The translations under genes were made by a program, and so were the position numbers. A stretch of 64,000 nucleotides of DNA from JACDAN01 sp963802375 (GTDB lineage Bacteria; Actinomycetota; Thermoleophilia; Gaiellales; Gaiellaceae): contig CAWDIJ010000006.1 in assembly GCA_963802375.1 (NCBI GenBank), positions 46,066-110,065 on the forward strand, read 5' to 3'. A model generated the notes under the pieces. It did no database searches, was not told the origin of the DNA, and was given only the letters and a program-made list of their open reading frames with translations. Positions 41,063 through 48,986 of this stretch are shown one piece after another (position 1 is the first letter of the stretch; every line of letters starts with the position of its first letter).

Positions 41063-42251
41063 GGCCGTGCCTGATTCCGCGTAGGGGCAGGACCGCGAAG
41101 CAGGGGACGGCGATCAGGAGGGCCGCCCCGACGAGGACGGTGTCGACGCCGACGACTTCGGCCAGCGGGCCGGCGAGCGCCTGGCCGACCGGCATGAAGA
41201 TCAGCGAGACCATCCAGTCGAACGAGTTCACGCGCGAGAGTCGCTCTGCCGGAATCTCGCGCTGCTGGAGTGTCTCCCAGATCGTGTTGCCGACGACGAT
41301 TCCGAGCGCGAAGATGCCGCTTGCCGCTGCGATCGCGAGTGCCGGGAGAGGCGGGACGAGCGCAAAGAGCGGCAGCGACCCGAACGACCAAGCCACCAGC
41401 GCAAGCGGCACGGGCCGGCTCGGCCTGAAGCGCAGCGCCAACACCCCGCCGAGGAGGCCGCCGATCGCACCGCCGGTCAGGATCACTCCCCATGCGGCTG
41501 CGCCCCCGAGCTCCTCGGCCGCGATGATCGGCCCAAGAACGGCCATGACGCCGATGCCCAGGTTCGCCAGCGCCGCGGCCAGGAAGCCGGCCCTGAGCCA
41601 GACGTGCGACCACGCCTCCCGGGCTCCGTCGAGCAGATCGGCGAGGAAGCGCTGGCGGGGCGCTGGCTGCCGGGGCTTCAACCGCAGACGCGCCAGGAAG
41701 AGAGCGCTGACGGCAAACGTCAGTGCATCGACCGCGTAGGCCACTCCGGGCTCGAACGCGGCCACCAGGACGCCGGCGACGGCGGGGCCGGCGACGTTCG
41801 CGGTGCCCTCGGAGACCTTTAACAGCGCGTTCGCTTGCTGAAGCCGCGCGTAGCTGATCGTCTCCGGGACGAGGCCTGTCGACGCCGGCCCGAAGAACGC
41901 CTGTGCGGCACCGACCAGCGCCGACGCCACCACGAACATCCAGATCTCCATCGAGCCCGTGAGTAGTGCCACCGCGACGGCACCCTGGACGACCGTGCGG
42001 ATCCCGTCGCAGGCGAGCATCACGAGCCGGCGAGGAAGCCGGTCGGCCCAAACTCCGCCGACCACGATGAATGCTGCGCGTGCAAGCGTGAACGAGGCAA
42101 GAACGATGCCCAGTTCGGCGGCTCCACCGCCGGCCTCGATCACGGCGAAGGGCAGTGCCACGTAGATCAGCGAGTCGCCGAAGGCGGAAGCCGTCTGCCC
42201 CAGCCACAAGAGCCGGAATTGCCGCTCCTGAAGCGCCCCCAGCCTGCTCAC
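40986..42251 (-). CDS. MFS transporter (MFS_3/enterobactin-exporter-like)
   Basis: A 421-residue protein with about 12 membrane helices: FRLLWLGQTASAFGDSLIYV, GGVWADRLPRRLVMLACDGI (the G-x-x-x-D-R/K-x-G-R/K-R loop), FFGPASTGLVPETISYARLQ and VNSFDWMVSLIFMPVGQALA. These are marks of the MFS exporters related to EntS. Its last 25 residues are Pro/Ser-rich and are encoded antisense to the end of lpdA (77-base overlap). Substrate unknown. Confidence 0.85.
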   Translation of the reverse strand: MSRLGALQERQFRLLWLGQTASAFGDSLIYVALPFAVIEAGGGAAELGIVLASFTLARAAFIVVGGVWADRLPRRLVMLACDGIRTVVQGAVAVALLTGSMEIWMFVVASALVGAAQAFFGPASTGLVPETISYARLQQANALLKVSEGTANVAGPAVAGVLVAAFEPGVAYAVDALTFAVSALFLARLRLKPRQPAPRQRFLADLLDGAREAWSHVWLRAGFLAAALANLGIGVMAVLGPIIAAEELGGAAAWGVILTGGAIGGLLGGVLALRFRPSRPVPLALVAWSFGSLPLFALVPPLPALAIAAASGIFALGIVVGNTIWETLQQREIPAERLSRVNSFDWMVSLIFMPVGQALAGPLAEVVGVDTVLVGAALLIAVPCFAVLPLRGIRHGPTLLPSLASGSAGESPVPAPPSPLP

Positions 42252-42359
42252 GCTTCGAGCCTAGACACGTTCCCGTGAGGCCTGGAGGTTCGTTTCGGTA
42301 TTCAGCGGGGAAACAGGCCGCAAGGAACGACTGCGTGACGCATCTATGAGACAGAAACC

Positions 42360-43742
42360 GTGAGCGACGCCGCACTCCTCACCCGGCCGAAGACCGACCG
42401 TGCGTTCGAGCGCCTCTACAAGCGCCATGTCCACGACGTCTACCGGTACGTCCTTGCCGTCCTACGGAACCCGGCCGACGCAGAGGACGCCACTCAGGCG
42501 ACCTTCCTCAACGCCTACCGAGCCTTCCAGCGGGGGGACCGGCCCGAGCTGCCGCGCAACTGGCTGCTGAAGATCGCGCACAACGAATGCCGCCAGCGCT
42601 TCCGGATGCTCGCCCGACGGCCTAAGGAGGTCGTCTGGGACGAGCGTGTCGCCGCGCCGCCTGTCGACGAGGCGGTTCCGACCGCCGACGAGATCCGTCA
42701 CGCGCTCGGCCAGCTCAACCTCAACCAGCGCTCGGCGCTCGTCATGCGCGAGCTCGAGGGCCGCTCCTACAGCGAGATCGGCGAGATCCTCGACGTCTCG
42801 GTGTCGGCGGTGGAGACCCTGATCTTCCGCGCGCGGCGTGCGCTGCGCGAGCAGCTGGAGGGTGGCCTCACCTGCGGCGAGGCCGAGGCCACCCTCTCCA
42901 AGCGCCTCGACGGCACGCTCTCGGCCGGCGAACAGCGCACCCTCCGCGCCCACCTGCGCGAGTGCAGCGAGTGCGCCACGCTCGAGCGCAAGCAGCGGGC
43001 TCAGCGCGCGGCGCTGAAGCGGCTCGGCGTCGTCCAGCTCCCGCCGTCGCTTGTGAGCTTCTTCGGCGGTGGCGCCGGAACGACCGTCGGTGGAGTGATC
43101 GCCGGCTCCGGCATTGCAGCGAAGGCCGCCGCGATGGTGGCGGCAGGTGTGATCGCCGGGGGTGTCGGCCACGAGGCGGTCGAAGCGGTCGCCGCGAGCG
43201 AGCCGAACCGGACCGAGCTTCCCATGCTCAAGAAGGTCCCGCGCACCTACCCGAAGGTCTACGTCTCGACCGCGGCCGGCGGAACCGGGCGCGAATCGAG
43301 GCAGGCAGACCTCGACGCGGTCGCGTCGTTCGGTCCCGCCGAGCCCTCCGCCGTCCGAAACGCCGTCGCCAACGCGCTGGCACGCGGTCGCGCAGGCGCC
43401 TCGACATCACAGCCGTCCGCAGGCCAGGGCGCCGGTCAACCGGTGTCGGCCGGTCAACCGGCGTCGGCCACGTCTCCGGCCGCCAACGCGCCGGAGCCCG
43501 TCCGCGACGTCGTTGAGACGGCGAAGACGGTGGTCAAGGAGGTCCCGAAACCGCCGCTGCCGCCGCTGCCTCCTCCGCCACCGCTACCGCCGCCCCCGGT
43601 CGAGATCCCGCCGGCACCGCCCGTCCCGCCGCTGCCGCCACCGCCCCCGCTGCCGCCACCGCCCCCGCTGCCGCCACCGCCCCCGCTGCTGCCACCGCCG
43701 CCGCCGCCGCCACCACCACCGTTTCCGGGGACAGGAGGCTGA
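42360..43742 (+). CDS. ECF sigma factor fused to zinc-finger, membrane and polyproline domains
   Basis: 460 residues. Sigma region 2 is RHVHDVYRYVLAVLRNPADA and EDATQATFLNAYRAFQ; region 4 is LNLNQRSALVMRELEGRSYS and EIGEILDVSVSAVETLIFRA. A zf-HC2 anti-sigma-type finger follows directly (LTCGEAEATLSKRLDGTLSA, HLRECSECATLERK, about 172-215). Next is a Gly/Ala-rich hydrophobic stretch (TTVGGVIAGSGIAAKAAAMV, about 238-275), then a Ser/Ala/Gln linker, and a tail of more than 60 residues that is almost all Pro/Leu. The architecture implies a membrane-held sigma factor carrying its own brake. A GGAAC-type element upstream (42324) may be an ECF promoter. Confidence 0.85.
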   Translation: MSDAALLTRPKTDRAFERLYKRHVHDVYRYVLAVLRNPADAEDATQATFLNAYRAFQRGDRPELPRNWLLKIAHNECRQRFRMLARRPKEVVWDERVAAPPVDEAVPTADEIRHALGQLNLNQRSALVMRELEGRSYSEIGEILDVSVSAVETLIFRARRALREQLEGGLTCGEAEATLSKRLDGTLSAGEQRTLRAHLRECSECATLERKQRAQRAALKRLGVVQLPPSLVSFFGGGAGTTVGGVIAGSGIAAKAAAMVAAGVIAGGVGHEAVEAVAASEPNRTELPMLKKVPRTYPKVYVSTAAGGTGRESRQADLDAVASFGPAEPSAVRNAVANALARGRAGASTSQPSAGQGAGQPVSAGQPASATSPAANAPEPVRDVVETAKTVVKEVPKPPLPPLPPPPPLPPPPVEIPPAPPVPPLPPPPPLPPPPPLPPPPPLLPPPPPPPPPPFPGTGG

Positions 43743-43826
43743 TTCCCCCGGCACCGACGGAGTGCCGGTTGGAAATCGTCGTCAGGGGAAGCGCAAGGAA
43801 CGGGGTCTCGCGGCATCTACCTGGGC

Positions 43827-44129
43827 ATGAGCCTCCTGCTCGCGCGGGAGCGGGCCTGCGAATGGTTGTACCGGCGGCGGCTGCTGCCCGGGCAGCGCGG
43901 GAGCTCTCTGACCTGTGACCAGGCCGAGCGCGCCGTCTCCCGCCGGCTTGACGGAGAGCTGCCGCCGTCCGAGCATGAGCTCCTGGGCGTACACCTTCGG
44001 TCCTGCACGGACTGCGTCCGCTTCGAACGGCTGCACCTTCACTGCCGAGCCGCTCTTCGCGCCTTCGCCTTTGCGCCGGTGCCGGACAGCCTGCTGACGG
44101 GAGCTTCACGGCGACCGCCGGGCCGCTAG
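43827..44129 (+). CDS. Small zf-HC2-like anti-sigma-type protein
   Basis: A 100-residue protein. LTCDQAERAVSRRLDGELPP and HELLGVHLRSCTDCVRFERL match the zinc finger in the preceding sigma fusion (C...H-x3-C-x2-C). There is no membrane segment and no further domain. Being 84 bases downstream of the ECF fusion, it is probably a soluble second regulator, or a duplication of the fused finger. Confidence 0.7.
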   Translation: MSLLLARERACEWLYRRRLLPGQRGSSLTCDQAERAVSRRLDGELPPSEHELLGVHLRSCTDCVRFERLHLHCRAALRAFAFAPVPDSLLTGASRRPPGR

Positions 44130-44139
44130 TCTCGGCCCG

Positions 44140-44346
44140 ATGAGCATCATCAACAGGAGAAATGCCGTCCTCGGCTGGGCGACGTGGCAGGTCGGCAAGA
44201 CCGCCGCGAAGCACAAGGCGAAGCAGTCGGTGAAGCCCGGCAACCGCCGTCCCGGGAAGGGTGCGATCGTCGGAGCGCTCGCCGCCGTGGGCGGAGCGCT
44301 CTGGTTCTGGCGCAGCCGCCGCGGCGACGACGACGAGAGCGAGTAG
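44140..44346 (+). CDS. Small one-helix membrane protein
   Basis: A 68-residue protein: a basic N-terminus (VGKTAAKHKAKQSVKPGNRR), one membrane helix (AIVGALAAVGGALWFWRSRR) and an acidic tail DDDESE. It starts 10 bases after the zinc-finger gene, so it is probably cotranscribed. Function unknown; similar design to 5871-6260. Confidence 0.6.
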   Translation: MSIINRRNAVLGWATWQVGKTAAKHKAKQSVKPGNRRPGKGAIVGALAAVGGALWFWRSRRGDDDESE

Positions 44347-44377
44347 CCCCCGCCGCCGCCGCGCGGCAGGCGTTGCG

Positions 44378-45169
44378 CTAGGAGGGCTGCGCCGTCCGCA
44401 CGCGGACGAGCCGCCGCGTGGAGACGCCGGCGAGAAGCGTGTCGCCTTCCCTCCGGGCCCGGATGAACTTGACCATCGAGCCGCCGCGCACGAGGCGGAG
44501 GCGCGTGGTCGGCTGGATCTGGATGGTCGCCAGGCCGTCGACGTTCGTCCGCACTTCCTGCGGAGCCTGGATCCACCCGAGCGGGACGCCGGTGACGAGC
44601 ACGATCGCGTCACGGACGATGTAGCCGCGCGTGTCCGTCACGCGGAAGCGGCCCGTGTAGGGAGCCCGCGAGCGGATGACGCGGGGCACGAACTCAACGC
44701 CCGAGATGATGAGGCGGTGCGGGAGCCGCATGCTCGACGCCGGAATCGAGTAGCGGCCGTCAGACAGGCGCGTCGCGCCTTCAGGCGGCGTCACGACGGC
44801 GGTCGGCTGCGAGTTCGCAGTCGTCGAGCCGGTCGCGTTCGTCGCGGTCACCGCGACACGGAGCCGGTTGTTCACGTCCGACGTCTGCACGGCGTACGTT
44901 CGGCCGGTGGCGCCGGCGAGATTGGCGCAGTTGAGGCCGTTCCCGTCGCACCGCTGCCACTGGTACGTGTACGCGATCGGGTCGTCGCCCGTCCACACAC
45001 CCTCGCTCGCGGTCAGCGTCTCCCCGTCCCTCGGCGTTCCCGAGCTGGACGGAGGCGTCGTGTTGGCCGGGGCGATGTTCGCCTGGGCGTCGGCGAGCCC
45101 GGCAAGGGCGGCCAGTGCGGTCAGCGCGGACGCCGCCGCTGCGGCCCCAAGGAGCTGAAGCTTCTTCAT
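44378..45169 (-). CDS. Secreted Ig-like domain protein
   Basis: A 263-residue protein from ATG 45169 (MKKLQLLGAAAAASALTALA signal peptide). The first module GTPRDGETLTASEGVWTGDD, YTYQWQRCDGNGLNCANLAG, TYAVQTSDVNNRLRVAVTAT is the Ig-like repeat common in secreted proteins of Thermoleophilia. The C-terminal half (FVPRVIRSRAPYTGRFRVTD...) is another beta domain without a known name. Surface or extracellular role inferred. Confidence 0.75.
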   Translation of the reverse strand: MKKLQLLGAAAAASALTALAALAGLADAQANIAPANTTPPSSSGTPRDGETLTASEGVWTGDDPIAYTYQWQRCDGNGLNCANLAGATGRTYAVQTSDVNNRLRVAVTATNATGSTTANSQPTAVVTPPEGATRLSDGRYSIPASSMRLPHRLIISGVEFVPRVIRSRAPYTGRFRVTDTRGYIVRDAIVLVTGVPLGWIQAPQEVRTNVDGLATIQIQPTTRLRLVRGGSMVKFIRARREGDTLLAGVSTRRLVRVRTAQPS

Positions 45170-45192
45170 CTGCTTGTAACCCCCTTCACTTG

Positions 45193-45207
45193 CATCGGTA
45201 TCCGATG
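45193..45207. promoter_or_regulatory. Perfect palindrome in a divergent promoter region
   Basis: CATCGG-TAT-CCGATG lies 24 bases upstream of the Ig-like gene start and 85 bases upstream of the divergent cNMP gene. An operator is plausible. GGTTTG and CGGTAAGG further right (45229-45257) resemble the spaced elements of SigB/SigF-type promoters. Confidence 0.35.
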
Positions 45208-45291
45208 TGTGTGAGGGATACACGACCGGTTTGAGGTGAATCGCAGGAGTCGGTAAGGATTGTCTGAACACGCTGAATGAGGAGGGTGGGG

Positions 45292-46290
45292 ATGAAAGTC
45301 GAGAAGGCCGTCACAGCAGTGACCTGGATCCCGTCGGAGGCGATCGAGGGGATGCCGAAGCTTCCGTTCGAGCTGGGGATGACGTCGTACGACGACCCGC
45401 CGCCCGAGCGGCTGGGGCATGGCGAGCTGGAGGCGCTCCGCGACCGCGACGGCTTTCGCGAGGCGAACGAGCTGCGCGCGTGGATCGAGGTCGACGAAGG
45501 CAAGATCGTCGACTCGGGCTACTCCGGCGGCGCGGTCATCGGGACGACGCACGTGAAGGTCGGCCCGAGGACGCTCTCGTTCCCCGGCGTCGGATATCCG
45601 CTCATCCAGGCCGAGCCCGAGGTAGGCCCCGACTGGGTCAGGTTCGTGCAGAGCGCGGGCGGCCGGATGGGGCTTCCGGCGCCGCGCAGGGTCAGCGGCA
45701 AGCCGTACTTCCAGATCGCGTCCGCCTCGGCATGGACGACGCTCCAGCTGATCATCTATGCCGACGGGACCTCCAAGCACCGGCTGGTCGGCGCCTCGCC
45801 CTTCCCCCGACATTGGCTCTACGACGACAGCGGCGCCCTCGTCGAGAAGAGCGGTGAGATCGACTTCGAGCGGTGGTGGCGCGAGTCGTACGGCCCGAAC
45901 ACGCCGTGGGGCGGAGACGACTCGCCGACGCTCGTCGCTGCCGTGGAGTCGGAGCTGGAGCGCGAGCTCTCGCGGATCGTCATGGCCGACGCCCAGGCCT
46001 TGCCCCGGCACGAGCTGGACGAGGGCAAGACGCTCGTCGAGCAGGACCAGCCGGGCACGAGCCTGTTCCTGATCCTCGACGGGATGCTTGACGTGGAAGT
46101 GGACGGCGACGTCGTGGCCGAGGTCGGCCCCGGCGCGATCGTCGGCGAGCGGGCGTCGATCGAGGGCGGAATGCGGAGCTCGACGCTCCGCGCCGCGACA
46201 AAAGTGCGAGCCGTCGAGATTCCTGCCAGCGCGCTCGACACGGGTGAGATCGCGGCCCTCGCGTCGAGCCACCGGAGGGAGATGTCGTAG
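45292..46290 (+). CDS. Acetoacetate-decarboxylase-like/unknown N-domain with cNMP-binding C-domain
   Basis: A 332-residue protein. Residues about 215-325 form a cyclic-nucleotide-binding barrel (LVEQDQPGTSLFLILDGMLD, AEVGPGAIVGERASIEGGMR). The phosphate cassette reads GERASIEGGMRSSTL. The N-terminal 200 residues (FELGMTSYDDPPPERLGHGE, YFQIASASAWTTLQLIIYAD) form a beta-rich domain I do not recognise with confidence. ATG 45292 has GGAGGGTGGGG upstream. Confidence 0.7.
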   Translation: MKVEKAVTAVTWIPSEAIEGMPKLPFELGMTSYDDPPPERLGHGELEALRDRDGFREANELRAWIEVDEGKIVDSGYSGGAVIGTTHVKVGPRTLSFPGVGYPLIQAEPEVGPDWVRFVQSAGGRMGLPAPRRVSGKPYFQIASASAWTTLQLIIYADGTSKHRLVGASPFPRHWLYDDSGALVEKSGEIDFERWWRESYGPNTPWGGDDSPTLVAAVESELERELSRIVMADAQALPRHELDEGKTLVEQDQPGTSLFLILDGMLDVEVDGDVVAEVGPGAIVGERASIEGGMRSSTLRAATKVRAVEIPASALDTGEIAALASSHRREMS

Positions 46291-47012
46291 AGCGGGTAGC
46301 GCTCGTCACCGGCGCCGGCAGCGGGATCGGCCGGGCGATCGCGGAGCGGCTCGCGGCGGACGGCTTCGCCCTGGGGTTCGCGACCCACAAGCAGGGCGAC
46401 GAAGAACGCGAGGTCTACGAGGAGCTGGCGGCCCGCGGGCCGGTGCACTGGGCGGCGGGCGACCTGTCCGATCCCGCCGTGCCGGCGCGGCTCGTCGCCG
46501 AGGTCGCGGAGCAGTTCGGACGGCTGGACGCCCTCGTCAACAACGCCGGGATCACGGTCTCCAAGCCGGCACTCGAGCTGACGGCGGACGACTTCGACGC
46601 CGTCTTCTCCGTCGACGTCCGTGCCGCCTTCCTCGCGTCGCAGGCGGCGGCACGCGTCATGGGCGAGCACGGCGGCGTGATCGTGAACATCACCAGCGTC
46701 CACGAGCACGTTCCGCGTCCGGGCTTCGCGCTCTACGCGCCGGCGAAGGCGGCGCTCGGGATGCTGACGCGGTCCCTCTCGATCGAGCTGGCGCCGTCGA
46801 TCCGCGTGGTCTCGGTCGCGCCGGGCGCGATCAAGGTCGAGCGCAACGAGTTCGACTCCGAGCGGCTCCGGGCGGAGATCCCGCTGCAGCGGGCCGGCAG
46901 GCCGGAAGAGGTCGCGTCGCTCGTCTCCTGGCTCGTCTCGCCCGAAGCGGAGTACGCAACGGGCGCGAGCTTCCTGCTGGACGGCGGCATGGCCCAGCAG
47001 GTGGTCGACTAG
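46290..47012 (+). CDS. Short-chain dehydrogenase/reductase without a visible start codon
   Basis: A classical SDR: cofactor loop VALVTGAGSGIGRAIAERLA, LVNNAGITVSKPALELTADD, catalytic Ser/Tyr/Lys in ITSVHEHVPRPGFALYAPAK, and C-terminal ATGASFLLDGGMAQQVVD. FabG-like oxidoreductase, substrate unknown. Homology begins at 46290, but between the in-frame stop at 46245 and GTG 46443 there is no ATG, GTG, TTG or CTG. The start must lie across a small indel (for example with the ATG at 46282) or be very unusual. It ends in the palindromic repeat copy 2. Confidence 0.8.
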   Translation, partial: ERVALVTGAGSGIGRAIAERLAADGFALGFATHKQGDEEREVYEELAARGPVHWAAGDLSDPAVPARLVAEVAEQFGRLDALVNNAGITVSKPALELTADDFDAVFSVDVRAAFLASQAAARVMGEHGGVIVNITSVHEHVPRPGFALYAPAKAALGMLTRSLSIELAPSIRVVSVAPGAIKVERNEFDSERLRAEIPLQRAGRPEEVASLVSWLVSPEAEYATGASFLLDGGMAQQVVD

Positions 47013-47075
47013 GAGGGTTTGGCGTGAAAGCGCTCGTTGCCTGGCGACACAGCCGCTTTTGCGCCGAACCCTCCT
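47011..47075. repeat. 65-bp palindromic repeat between convergent genes (copy 2)
   Basis: Arms AGGAGGGTTTGGCG (47011-47024) and CGCCGAACCCTCCT (47062-47075, one mismatch) with the interior GCCTGGCGACACAGCCG (47039-47055). As in copy 1 (23810), the arms overlap the TAG codons of two convergent genes. A third, partial left arm (AGAGGGATTTGGCG) occurs after the SRPBCC gene at 48890. Confidence 0.8.
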
Positions 47076-48342
47076 AAGAGCCGGGAAGGTGAGGTGCGAG
47101 CGCGATCCAGTCGCGCATCGTGATCCTGGCCTTCGAGTCCTCGAGAAGCTCGCGGATGAAGGTGCTCCGGACGAGCTGCGGCTTCCGCTTCAGGATCGAG
47201 AGCTGATGGCGGCGCACGCCCTCAGCGAGCCGCTGAAACTTGAAGAACGCCGGCTTCCGTAGGCCGGCCGCGGAGACCAGCCCCGACTGCCAGCCGGTCG
47301 TCCGTCCTTCGTCCCGCACGAGGAACCACAGGAGCATGTCGATTCGCGGGTTCCGCCTCGCGATCGTGTACGCCTCGTGCATGTACGTCGCCTGCCGGTC
47401 CCAGGTGACGCCGAAGATCCTGTCCGGCGGGCTCGTCTCGTACGCGTACTCGGTGATCCAGATCGGCTTCTCGCCGTAGAGGATCGTGACCTCGTCGATC
47501 AGCTTGCCGATGTTGGCGAACGTGATCGCGCGTGGGTTGCGCGGCCGGGCGGTGGGACGGTATTTCGGGTCGCCCGCGTACGGGTGGTGCGCGTAGGCGT
47601 CGAAGTTCCGCATGCCCGCTGCGTGCGCGGCGCGGAGGAAGCCGATCGGCGAGGTGGACGGCCGCTTCGTGGCCGGCGCGTTGTTCCCGCGCGCCGCCGT
47701 GACGCCGCACGCGACCTTCTGGCCCCGGAGAAGCGTGAGGTGGACGCCCTCGTAGATCGCGTTGCAGATCCGCGCGTAGTCGCGCGCGGACTGGATCACC
47801 CAGCGCCCTTGGATCTTCCGCCACTGCGGCTTCAGCCCGAGCGGCAGGTTGGGCTCGTTCCAGGCTGTCCAGAGCGAGACGCGGGGGAGGACCACGCCGT
47901 CCGGGCGCCGGTAACGCCCGCTGTAGCGGAACGCGGCCGCGTACGCGAACTCGCGGAGCCGCTTCATGTTCTGCGGCGCCTTGTTCTGCGGCTCACCGCC
48001 GTTCGCCCACCAGGGCGTGCCGAAGATCGTGAAGGCGATGCGGACACCGCGCTGCGAGGCTGCGATCACCGCGGCGTCGTAGCGCTCCCACTCGTACGCC
48101 TTGTCCTCGGGGTTCGTTCCGTTGTCCGGCCGCTCGCGGGCGACGCCGAGCACGCCGCCCCAGGACAGCGTCACGCGGACGATCTGCGGCCGCAACGTCT
48201 GGAGCGTCTGGGAGAAGCGAGGCGTGTTCCCGATCGCCTCGGTGGTGTCGACAAACCCGATCTGGAGCCAGTTCGACGCGCTCGCCGGCGCCGCCACCAC
48301 ACAAGCAGCAAGCACCACGACGAATGTCATGCGACGCATCAC
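47074..48342 (-). CDS. Secreted TIM-barrel glycoside hydrolase-like protein
   Basis: A 422-residue protein with a signal peptide (MTFVVVLAACVVAAPASA). The clan GH-A pattern is visible: VRVTLSWGGVLG on an early strand, the acid/base Glu in LWTAWNEPNLPLGL (about residue 165), and the nucleophile Glu in KPIWITEYAYETSPPD (about 300). Others of this type belong to the GH39/GH5-like group. The sugar cannot be predicted. Confidence 0.75.
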   Translation of the reverse strand: MMRRMTFVVVLAACVVAAPASASNWLQIGFVDTTEAIGNTPRFSQTLQTLRPQIVRVTLSWGGVLGVARERPDNGTNPEDKAYEWERYDAAVIAASQRGVRIAFTIFGTPWWANGGEPQNKAPQNMKRLREFAYAAAFRYSGRYRRPDGVVLPRVSLWTAWNEPNLPLGLKPQWRKIQGRWVIQSARDYARICNAIYEGVHLTLLRGQKVACGVTAARGNNAPATKRPSTSPIGFLRAAHAAGMRNFDAYAHHPYAGDPKYRPTARPRNPRAITFANIGKLIDEVTILYGEKPIWITEYAYETSPPDRIFGVTWDRQATYMHEAYTIARRNPRIDMLLWFLVRDEGRTTGWQSGLVSAAGLRKPAFFKFQRLAEGVRRHQLSILKRKPQLVRSTFIRELLEDSKARITMRDWIALAPHLPGS

Positions 48343-48361
48343 AAGAGAACGTATCGGGTCG

Positions 48362-48386
48362 GTGTTAGGACACTCTGAAGCGGGTA
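48362..48386 (+). promoter_or_regulatory. SigB/SigF-like promoter candidate
   Basis: GTGTT (48362-48366), 15 bases, GGGTA (48382-48386), close to the GTTT-N15-GGGTA pattern of general stress sigma factors in Gram-positive bacteria. It lies 37 bases before the SRPBCC start. Confidence 0.4.
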
Positions 48387-48423
48387 CGAGGGCAATTCAA
48401 CATCGCGAACGAGAGGAGTCGCC

Positions 48424-48891
48424 ATGGGCGAAGTCAAGAAGTCGATTGAAGTCGAGGTCCCGGTCTCGACCGCGTACAACCAGTGGACGCAGTTCGAGGA
48501 GTTCCCGCAGTTCATGGAGAACGTCGAGTCGGTCACGCAGCTCGACGACACCCACCTCCGCTGGGTCGCCGAGATCGGCGGCCGGCGCGAGGAGTGGACG
48601 GCGGAGATCACGCACCAGGAGCCCGACACTCACATCGCGTGGCGGTCGACCGAGGGCAAGGAGAACTCCGGCGATGTCCGGTTCGACAGCCTCGGCGACG
48701 ACCGGACGCGGATCCAGGTCGTCATGAACTGGGAGCCCGAGGGCATCGTCGAGGCGACGGCCGAGAAGCTCGGGCGCGACGAGGGCGCGGTCAAGGCCGA
48801 CCTCGAGCGGTTCAAGGAGATGATCGAGAACCGCGGCGCCGAGTCCGGCGAGTGGCGCGGCCAGGTCGCCGAGGGCGACCGGGTCGACTAG
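48424..48891 (+). CDS. SRPBCC/polyketide-cyclase-like protein
   Basis: A 155-residue helix-grip protein. SIEVEVPVSTAYNQWTQFEE, FPQFMENVESVTQLDDTHLR and IAWRSTEGKENSGDVRFDSL are the START-type signature; the C-terminal helix is DLERFKEMIENRGAESGEWR. These proteins bind hydrophobic ligands and are frequently stress-induced in actinobacteria, which fits the SigB-like promoter upstream. Confidence 0.85.
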   Translation: MGEVKKSIEVEVPVSTAYNQWTQFEEFPQFMENVESVTQLDDTHLRWVAEIGGRREEWTAEITHQEPDTHIAWRSTEGKENSGDVRFDSLGDDRTRIQVVMNWEPEGIVEATAEKLGRDEGAVKADLERFKEMIENRGAESGEWRGQVAEGDRVD

Positions 48892-48902
48892 AGGGATTTG
48901 GC

Positions 48903-48930
48903 GGGCGGGCCGGCAACCGCCGGCTCGCCC
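48903..48930 (+). terminator. Strong hairpin after the SRPBCC gene
   Basis: A 12-base stem (GGGCGGGCCGGC with GCCGGCTCGCCC, one G-T pair) and a four-base loop, 11 bases after the stop. It is between convergent genes and may serve both. Confidence 0.7.
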
Positions 48931-48986
48931 CTGACTGTAGACCAGCACCGAGGTGTCGACAGTCCAGAGGACGGCGACAACTCCGG

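Noticed and set aside
42323..42350. ECF promoter upstream of the sigma fusion as a separate feature
   Set aside because: GGAAC is present but the -10 part is too vague to annotate; mentioned only in the gene entry.
43454..43816. Glycine-rich minus-strand frame resembling a glycine-rich cell wall protein
   Set aside because: It is the exact antisense of the polyproline tail of the sigma fusion.
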